From the NCBI GenBank assembly GCA_905213725.1, contig CAJMJM010000118.1, positions 1 to 5,205 on the forward strand: a DNA stretch of 5,205 nt, written 5' to 3'. The notes under the pieces were generated by a model that saw only the letters and a program-made list of their open reading frames with translations, ran no database searches and was not told where the DNA came from. The position numbers and the translations under genes are program-made. Numbering within the stretch: the first letter of the stretch is position 1; each line of letters begins with the position of its first letter. This DNA comes from Collinsella aerofaciens (GTDB lineage: Bacteria > Actinomycetota > Coriobacteriia > Coriobacteriales > Coriobacteriaceae). Of the stretch, positions 1-4,336 are shown piece after piece.

Positions 1-446
1 CCCCGGTCGAGAACCCGGCCAAGAAGCAGCTCAAGGCCTTGGTCAAGCAGGCGAAGGAGCCTGACACCAGGGGCAAGACGGACGAGTCTGTCAAGGCCCT
101 GACGGATGCCATTACCTACGCCGAGGACGTCTTGGGTGATGAGAATGCTTCCGACATCCAGCTCCAGGCGGCCTATGACCAGCTCAAGCTGGCCATTGAG
201 AGCCTCAAGGATGCCGATTCCGGCAACCAGGGCGGCTCGGGCAACCAGGGTTCCGGCAATGGCTCAAACGGCGGCAACCAGGCGGGCAAGCCCGCAGGCG
301 ACAAGGCCCAGGGCAGCAAGAAGAGCGGTTCGGCGATCCCCAATACCGGCGACCAGACGGCGGCGACCGTCGCGGCCGTCGGTGGTCTTGGCGCCATCAT
401 CGCCGCGATCGGCGCTTTCTTCCATCGTCGCAGCAAGGCTAAGTAG
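1..446 (+). CDS. C-terminal end of a sortase-anchored surface protein (FIVAR-like domain, IPNTG signal), 5' truncated
   Basis: The frame is open from base 3, runs off the left edge and gives 147 visible residues ending in TAG. Residues 6-70 form a helical, Lys/Asp-rich module with the spacing of a FIVAR domain (KQLKALV...AITYAEDVL...AAYDQLKLAIESLK), common as stalk units in Gram-positive surface proteins. Residues 72-110 are a Gly/Asn/Gln/Ser-rich linker of the wall-spanning type. The end is a textbook sorting signal: IPNTG at residues 112-116 (336-350), a hydrophobic helix at about 119-140, then the basic tail HRRSKAK. A sortase should cut between Thr and Gly and join the protein to the wall. 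Isoleucine replaces the usual leucine of LPXTG. A TTG at 39 is only an internal codon; the true start lies outside the window. The ligand or enzymatic activity of the missing N-terminal part cannot be told. Confidence 0.9.
   Translation, partial: PVENPAKKQLKALVKQAKEPDTRGKTDESVKALTDAITYAEDVLGDENASDIQLQAAYDQLKLAIESLKDADSGNQGGSGNQGSGNGSNGGNQAGKPAGDKAQGSKKSGSAIPNTGDQTAATVAAVGGLGAIIAAIGAFFHRRSKAK
222..290 (+). repeat. Short imperfect repeats encoding the Gly/Asn/Gln linker
   Basis: The 10-mer GGCAACCAGG occurs at 222-231, 240-249 and 273-282 and encodes repeated G-N-Q-(G/A) units within a Ser/Gly/Asn-rich linker. Such low-complexity wall-spanning stretches in anchored proteins often vary in length between strains by slippage. 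That variability is general knowledge and is not shown here. Confidence 0.6.
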
Positions 447-469
447 TCCCAGCGACAACTAAGCAAACG

Positions 470-514
470 TGCCCGCCGCTCCGTCAAGGACGGCGGGCAT
501 TGCTTTATTATTTC
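470..514 (+). terminator. Rho-independent terminator of the surface protein gene
   Basis: A 9-bp perfect GC-rich stem, TGCCCGCCG (470-478) with CGGCGGGCA (491-499), surrounds a 12-nt loop that can itself close through TCC/GGA. It is followed by the T-rich tract TTGCTTTATTATTTC. It lies 23 bases after the stop codon of the surface protein gene, so that gene is probably the last of its transcript and purE has its own promoter. Confidence 0.85.
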
Positions 515-544
515 AGCCAACGTACGTCATGGCAATATCCGGTA

Positions 545-649
545 GGTCGCAGGGCGCTTCGCGGGCGGGCCAGGCTCTATCTGAACGACTTTGCGAAGCA
601 ACCGGAGTGAAGATAAAGCCTGGCCCGCCCGCAAAGCACCACGCAGACC
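545..649. repeat. Long imperfect inverted repeat / hairpin in the surface protein-purE gap
   Basis: The left arm 556-582 is complementary to 611-637 over 27 positions with only two mismatches (560/633 and 577/616, both C opposite A). The core GCGGGCGGGCCAGGCT (561-576) pairs perfectly with 617-632. With one bulged base (645) the arms extend outward to 545-555 and 638-649 through GGTC/GACC, GC/GC and GG/CC. The 28-nt loop (583-610) holds a small TTGC-GAA-GCAA hairpin. No T-tract follows on the plus strand, so it is not an ordinary plus-strand terminator, and neither strand has a credible open reading frame with a ribosome site. Possible identities are a small palindromic mobile repeat (MITE or REP-like), a structured untranslated RNA, or an RNase-processed leader. 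I do not recognise the family. Confidence 0.75.
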
Positions 650-666
650 GCAGGGACGGGAGCAGC

Positions 667-672
667 TATACT
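667..672 (+). promoter_or_regulatory. Probable -10 element for the purE transcript
   Basis: TATACT matches five of six bases of the sigma-A consensus TATAAT and lies 64 bases before the purE ATG. The -35 region around 643-649 shows no good TTGACA match. A start near 679-680 would give a leader of about 56 nt. The preceding gene is closed by a terminator, so a promoter is needed in this gap. Confidence 0.45.
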
Positions 673-684
673 ACTCTCAGTAGT
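670..684. promoter_or_regulatory. Palindrome overlapping the purE -10, possible operator
   Basis: ACTACT (670-675) and AGTAGT (679-684) are perfect inverted copies separated by CTC. They overlap the -10 and the expected transcription start, a typical place for a repressor site. It could equally be a small 5'-end hairpin in the mRNA or chance. No regulator gene is present in the window. Confidence 0.35.
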
Positions 685-688
685 TAAG

Positions 689-711
689 GGTCGCGGATTG
701 GCCGCGTCACC
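689..711 (+). other. Hairpin in the purE leader
   Basis: CGCGG (692-696) pairs with CCGCG (702-706) around the loop ATTGG. The outer GGT (689-691) can pair with ACC (709-711) across a two-base bulge. It ends about 10 bases before the Shine-Dalgarno AGGAGG at 721-726, leaving that site exposed. It may only stabilise the 5' end of the mRNA; no attenuator T-tract follows. Confidence 0.3.
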
Positions 712-735
712 GCTCTCAACAGGAGGTCTTTGTTT

Positions 736-1200
736 ATGGCAGATCAGAAGCCGGTTGTCGGGATCATCATGGGCTCCAAGTCCGATCTGGGCGTTATGGA
801 AGGCTGCACCGCCGAGCTCGAGGCGCTCGGTGTGCCCTATGAGCTCGTGATTGCGCGCGCGCACCGCACGCCGGCGAAGGTCCATGAGTGGGCCTCGACT
901 GCTGCCGACCGCGGCATCAAGGTGATTATCGCTGCTGCCGGCAAGGCTGCTCACCTGGGCGGCGTCGTGGCTGCGTTTACGCCGCTGCCGGTCATCGGCG
1001 TGCCTATGAAGACGAGCGATCTGGGTGGTATGGACTCGCTGCTGTCGATGGTGCAGATGACTTCGGGCGTGCCCGTTGCCTGAGTGGCCATCAACGGTGC
1101 CAAGAACGCTGCCATTTACGCCACGCAGATCCTGGGCGCCTGCGACCCCGAGTACCGCAAGGTTATCGAGAAGATGAAGCAGGAGATGGCCGACGCCTAG
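736..1200 (+). pseudogene. purE: purE, N5-CAIR mutase / AIR carboxylase catalytic subunit, interrupted by in-frame TGA at codon 116
   Basis: PurE acts in cytosolic de novo purine synthesis and forms CAIR, either by moving the carboxylate of N5-CAIR (class I, with PurK) or from AIR plus CO2 (class II). The class cannot be fixed here. The start is ATG 736 with AGGAGG (721-726) nine bases upstream. Family motifs are clear: GIIMGSKSD (residues 9-17), AHRTP (42-46), AAGKAAHLGG (67-76), PVIGVPMKTSDLGGMDSLLSMVQM (85-108) and SGVPVA (110-115). Codon 116 is TGA (1081-1083). The same frame continues with VAINGAKNAAIYATQIL and ends at TAG (1198-1200), giving 154 codons, a normal PurE length. PurE families usually have a small residue here, as in PVATVAI, so TGC to TGA is a plausible single change. 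The 115-residue product would lack the C-terminal helices that help build the octamer and is probably inactive. Alternatives are a sequence error or readthrough. Confidence 0.9.
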
Positions 1201-1235
1201 GCGTTCCGCCGTTTCACCGCAGTATAAGGAGAGCC

Positions 1236-2240
1236 ATGTCCGACTATCAGGGAAAACGATTCAAGGCTTCTCAGATTCCCGATCCGTCGAAGCCGGGTGC
1301 TGCCCATGCGGCACAGCAGGGTCGGACATCCTCTCCTCAGCAGCCGCGCGCGCCGCGTTCCGTAACGCCGGCGACGCACCGACGCCAGGACGCGCCGGCG
1401 GCGTATCGCCCCTCGTCATATGGCACGGCAAAGAAGCAGGCCCGGACGACGAGGCAACCGAGCGGCGCGGCGTCCAGCTACACTGAGCCGCCGCGTAAGA
1501 AGCGCCGCTCCATTATTCCCATTCTGCTCATCATCGTGGGCATCGGTCTGATTGTCGCCGCTGCCGCTATCTTTATTAATGCTCAGATTGGCTATAAGCA
1601 GGCGAGCGATTCGTATCAGAAAATCGAGAAGCAATATATAAGCGATAAGGACGCCAGCGGCGTGCCGATTATCGACTTTGATGCACTTGCTCAGACAAAC
1701 CCCGAGATTGTGGGTTGGATTTATGTGCCGGGAACCAACATCAACTATCCCGTGGTGCAGACCAACAACAACTCCAAATACCTCAACACGCTGTTCGACG
1801 GTACGGCCAATGCATCTGGGGCCATTTTCCTGGATAGCGATGACACCGCGCCGGGAATGGTTGACCAGCAGACCACGATCTACGGCCACCATATGAACGA
1901 TGGGTCGATGTTCAACGTGATTTCGGATACGACTGACCGGGCAACGTTCGATAGCATTGAATATGTGTACTACATCACACGGGATGCTACGTATAAGCTG
2001 CGTCCGCTGGCGACCAAGGTCGTTGAGGATACGTACTCCAAGGCGCGCACGCCCAATTTTGAGGGCGACGACGGGCTCAAGAACTACCTGTCCGAGATGC
2101 TCGACGGTGCCTCTGCCGTGGCGAGCGATGCCACTGATCGTGCTGCTTCGGCAACCAAGGTCGTAACGCTTGTGACCTGTCGTTCGTTATCGCTGAGCAA
2201 CACGCGTGCTGTCATGGTGCTCACGCCGGTCGAGGAATAA
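1236..2240 (+). CDS. Class B-like sortase (cell-wall transpeptidase)
   Basis: The 334-residue protein starts at ATG 1236, preceded by AAGGAG (1226-1231). It lies 35 bases after the purE end, so the two are probably co-transcribed. Residues 1-88 are a polar, Pro/Gln/Arg-rich, probably disordered cytoplasmic tail ending in PPRKKRR. One membrane helix follows at about 92-115, then an extracellular linker and the sortase fold. Class B features are IIDFDALAQTNPEIVGWI (145-162), INYPVVQ (169-175), the GxxFLD region (195-200), catalytic His218 in IYGHHM, Cys315 in TLVTC and Arg324 in SNTRAVMVL. All three catalytic residues are present, so it should be active: it cleaves a sorting signal between Thr and the next residue and attaches the protein to the wall or a pilus. 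The nearby IPNTG protein is a candidate substrate, but classical SrtB enzymes prefer NPQTN-like signals, so the pairing is an inference. Confidence 0.92.
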   Translation: MSDYQGKRFKASQIPDPSKPGAAHAAQQGRTSSPQQPRAPRSVTPATHRRQDAPAAYRPSSYGTAKKQARTTRQPSGAASSYTEPPRKKRRSIIPILLIIVGIGLIVAAAAIFINAQIGYKQASDSYQKIEKQYISDKDASGVPIIDFDALAQTNPEIVGWIYVPGTNINYPVVQTNNNSKYLNTLFDGTANASGAIFLDSDDTAPGMVDQQTTIYGHHMNDGSMFNVISDTTDRATFDSIEYVYYITRDATYKLRPLATKVVEDTYSKARTPNFEGDDGLKNYLSEMLDGASAVASDATDRAASATKVVTLVTCRSLSLSNTRAVMVLTPVEE

Positions 2241-2249
2241 GTTGTTCGA

Positions 2250-2286
2250 GAGTAGCTAAAAAAGCCCCGTTCCAAATTGGCTACTC
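2250..2286. repeat. Inverted repeat between the sortase and moaE-like genes
   Basis: GAGTAGC (2250-2256) and GCTACTC (2280-2286) are perfect inverted copies flanking 23 bases that contain AAAAAAGCCCCG and CCAAATTGG. No T-run follows on the plus strand, so it does not look like a terminator for the sortase. On the minus strand, AGCC and GGCT could form a four-base stem followed by six T, a weak terminator in the wrong orientation for either flanking gene. It may be a dispersed intergenic repeat. Confidence 0.4.
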
Positions 2287-2304
2287 GACGACGGTAAGGG
2301 AGAA

Positions 2305-2724
2305 ATGATGCTCGAGAATGGCAAAATGATGCCTTCGGTTGATGCTTGGCTGCGCGAGGCCAAGGCCGATTCGTCGGCACCTGCGTGCGGTATGTATCTG
2401 ACACATAACGGTGTGGTGCGCGCGACGCCCAAGGCCGAGGCGCGCGGTGTCGAGACCGATGGCGTGGCGCCGGGCCACAAGGTGGGCGGCATGGTGTTTG
2501 GCTACGACGCCAGCAAGGTACAGGCCGCCATCGAGGCGACGCGCGCGATGCCGGGTGTCGGCTATGTGCGCGTGTGGCTGGCAAGCGGCGAGCTCGCCGT
2601 GGGTGACGACATCATGCTCGTGCTCATCGGCGGAGACATTCGCCCGCACGTGGTCGATGCGCTGCAGGCACTCGTTGGCACCATCAAGAACGAATGCGTA
2701 AGTGAGGTCGAGCGCGAGGCGTAG
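2305..2724 (+). CDS. MoaE-like molybdopterin synthase large-subunit family protein
   Basis: This is a 139-residue cytosolic protein. Two adjacent ATG codons (2305, 2308) follow AAGGGAGA (2296-2303); 2308 has the better spacing, so the first Met may not be used. The likely fold match is MoaE: CGMYLTHNGVVR (28-39) resembles the VGTVR strand, VGGMVFGYDASKVQAAIEATR (60-80) the following strand and helix, and VRVWLASGELAVGDDIMLVLIGGDIRPHVVDALQALVGTIK (88-128) the characteristic G-x-L-x-V-G-(D/E) to Hx-R-like and helical region. Canonical MoaE joins sulfurated MoaD to precursor Z to make molybdopterin. Here Lys128 fits the first active-site lysine, but the second lysine of the usual K-x6-K pattern is not seen (Val135 falls there), and no moaD lies nearby. 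It could be a divergent MoaE or a relative with another role. The gap to the sortase is 64 bases without a terminator, suggesting one operon. Confidence 0.65.
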   Translation: MMLENGKMMPSVDAWLREAKADSSAPACGMYLTHNGVVRATPKAEARGVETDGVAPGHKVGGMVFGYDASKVQAAIEATRAMPGVGYVRVWLASGELAVGDDIMLVLIGGDIRPHVVDALQALVGTIKNECVSEVEREA

Positions 2725-2754
2725 AGGCTTGCGTCGATAGAAGACTCGTTTATA

Positions 2755-2791
2755 AAAATGCCCGCCGGTACGTGATACCGGCGGGCATTTT
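2755..2791. terminator. Strong bidirectional terminator between moaE-like gene and membrane protein gene
   Basis: A perfect stem of up to 16 bp (2755-2770 with 2776-2791) has a five-base loop CGTGA. The plus strand ends in TTTTGCGTTTT after the stem. The minus strand ends in TTTTTATA (complement of 2751-2758). It can therefore end both the rightward purE-sortase-moaE-like transcript and the leftward membrane protein transcript, whose stop codon lies at 2813-2815. Confidence 0.93.
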
Positions 2792-2812
2792 GCGTTTTGG
2801 ACGCGGTTGACG

Positions 2813-4042
2813 CTACACGCGCGTCGCATCCTTGGGGCTCATGGTCATGCTCTGGAAGCGATTCTCCATAAAGTCATTATCGAAGTACTTGCCGTAGAAC
2901 TGCGCGACGGGAATATCCGGCTCCGTGCCGTTGACGCGCTGGTACCAGTAGTCGAGCGACTGCAGTGTCATAACGCCATCGACCAGCATAATGATGGTGA
3001 AGATGACGGTAGCGGAGTAGCGGCTCTTCCACGGAATCATATTGATGAGCTTGAGCAGCCTCGGCAGCAGCAGCTTGATCCAGATGAGTCCGCCCAGGCC
3101 CCACAGGCAGGCAAAGCCCGTGCAGGTGCGTCCGCCCGTGAGGACCACGAGCGGGTCGGGCATACCGAACAGCGTTATGTGCGAGTAGCTCCACGAGACC
3201 ACGCCAAACGCGGTCTGCATAAACCAGCCCACGAACACCTCAAAGCTGGCGCCGAGCAGGGCGCTCACCAGGAAAATGATGATGGGGTTCTATTTATAGA
3301 AGCGGTTGAGCCCCATGGTCATGAGCACGGCACCAAAGCCGTAGATGGGGCTGAAGGGGCCAAACAGCATACCGGCGCGGTCCTGGTAGACACCCGGATC
3401 GTTGACGGTCATATGCCAGATATCCTCCAGGACCAGGCCGAGCACGCAGCAGACAAAGAATACCCAGAACAGGTTGAAGTAGTTGAGCTTGATGTAGCCC
3501 TCGCCGGTTTCATCGCGCCCGAGCATGCCCTCGGCGGCGGCGTCGCGGTCGAGCATCTCCTGCAGGCGGCGCTGCAGCTCGCGCTCCTGGCGCAGTGTGG
3601 GGTCGACGGTGGCCGAAAGCGCGACGAGGATGCCGAGCTGGATGGCAGGGCGCAGCAAGAAGGGCCCGATGCCCTGGAGCATCACGTCAACCAAAAGCTC
3701 GACGACGGTAAACGCGATAAGGATATAGGACAGACGGGCGGCATTGCGGCGCTGGTTCTTGATGAGGTCCAGGCCAAAGATGATCAAGATGACGGCACTG
3801 GCAGCCGAGAGCATGATGCCGGCGACAATCAGTCCGACCGCGACGAGCGTGTTGTCGCCGAGCTTGGCGGCGGCGTTGCCGTTGATGAGCGCGGTGATGA
3901 CCTGCCACATAAAGGCGCCGACCGAAGGGAGCGTGCCCACGCCGGACAGGATGCACAGGACGGCGTACACCTTAATGATGAGGGGGATCTTCTTGACCTC
4001 CGTGGCGCTGGGGACGCTGGGGTCGAGTTCGTTTCGATCCAT
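2813..4042 (-). pseudogene. CmpB-type multi-pass membrane protein (putative ABC-transporter type IV, PF06541), interrupted by in-frame TAG at codon 251
   Basis: The start is ATG at 4042 reading leftward, with GAAAGG six bases upstream. The full frame has 409 codons plus a final TAG (2815-2813). Residues 1-147 hold about four hydrophobic helices (near 20-40, 66-92, 104-125, 131-147). A charged, probably coiled-coil stretch follows (148-182, RQERELQRRLQEMLDRD). Residues 185-250 then begin the PF06541-like domain: LFWVFFVCCVLGLVLEDIWH and the signature FGPFSPIYGFGAVL (227-240). Codon 251 is TAG (3292-3290). The frame goes on with NPIIIFLVSALLGASFEVFVGWFM and GGRTCTGFACLWGLGGLIWIK, the rest of the same domain, so one substitution (CAG or AAG to TAG) explains the break. 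The 250-residue product would lose half the conserved domain. The family is called a transporter permease, but its substrate is unknown and no ATPase is adjacent. The gene is divergent from purF. Confidence 0.85.
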
Positions 4043-4117
4043 ACATAACCTTTCTCGTTTTGCTGTAGGTACAAGGATACGCCGCCGACCTGCCAAAAGA
4101 CAGGACGAACGTCCCAA

Positions 4118-4131
4118 TTGCAACAATGCAA
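4118..4131. promoter_or_regulatory. Small palindrome in the divergent membrane protein-purF gap
   Basis: TTGCA (4118-4122) and TGCAA (4127-4131) are inverted copies separated by ACAA. The site lies inside the region upstream of the membrane protein gene and about 160 bases upstream of the purF -10. It could be an operator half-site pair or chance. The rest of the 294-base gap contains no open reading frame with a ribosome site, only another weak hairpin (CCCG-ACGG-CGGG near 4134-4145) and the two -10-like boxes. Confidence 0.2.
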
Positions 4132-4224
4132 GCCCCGACGGCGGGCGAGACGCGTCGCAACGGAAGTATGCGGGATCGTCGGCCCCGAGGCGGTTGCCCA
4201 ATAAAATGTTTGGCTGCAAAACGG

Positions 4225-4230
4225 ATTATA
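4225..4230 (-). promoter_or_regulatory. Possible -10 for the leftward membrane protein gene
   Basis: The minus strand reads TATAAT at 4230-4225, a perfect -10 consensus. The -35 region (about 4247-4253, GCTTTT or CTTTTT on the minus strand) is weak. If used, it gives a leader of roughly 175 nt before ATG 4042. A nearer alternative is TATCCT at 4079-4074, also without a good -35. I cannot decide between them from sequence alone. Confidence 0.35.
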
Positions 4231-4289
4231 AGCTCGGTGGGCTTTTAAAAAGCGCTGTTCATGCGCGGGAGTGCTTGTCTTGCCGTGCG

Positions 4290-4295
4290 TATAAT
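4290..4295 (+). promoter_or_regulatory. purF: -10 element of purF
   Basis: A perfect TATAAT lies 41 bases upstream of the purF start. No TTGACA-like box is found at the usual 16-18 base spacing (4266-4273 is GGGGAG-like), so the promoter may rely on an activator or on upstream DNA. A TG pair at 4286-4287 is one base away from the extended -10 position. Confidence 0.55.
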
Positions 4296-4336
4296 AGGGC
4301 AGGTAACGCCAAATAACGAGGCTCTGAGGGGATGCC

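Noticed and set aside
469..687. 72-codon frame in the gap before purE
   Set aside because: It begins inside the terminator stem, passes through the long hairpin, has no ribosome site, and shows no recognisable protein features.
1081..1124. TGA in purE as a selenocysteine codon
   Set aside because: The only downstream pairing near the right distance is a five-base GTGGC (1084-1088) with GCCAC (1120-1124) around a long loop, too weak for a bacterial SECIS. PurE has no known selenocysteine form and no selenium genes are in view.
888..1235. Upstream extension of the sortase to an ATG at 888
   Set aside because: It overlaps purE in another frame and encodes an Arg/Cys/Gly-rich shadow. The ATG at 1236 has a good AAGGAG and matches the expected start.
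470..2787. Same TGCCCGCCG/CGGCGGGCA stem core in both terminators as a possible dispersed repeat
   Set aside because: GC-rich terminator stems of this form recur readily in such genomes; loops and flanks differ, so shared function explains it without mobility.
2807..4048. 413-codon open frame on the plus strand across the membrane protein gene
   Set aside because: It is antisense to a clear PF06541-type gene, starts with TTG without a ribosome site directly after the terminator, and its His/Asp/Glu/Arg-rich composition is what the reverse complement of a GC-rich membrane gene gives. It is open even across the sense-strand TAG, so automated callers might prefer it wrongly.
4043..4219. N-terminal extension of the membrane protein to a TTG at 4219
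   Set aside because: There is no ribosome site, the residues are Arg/Pro/Leu-rich without family likeness, and ATG 4042 has GAAAGG at good spacing.
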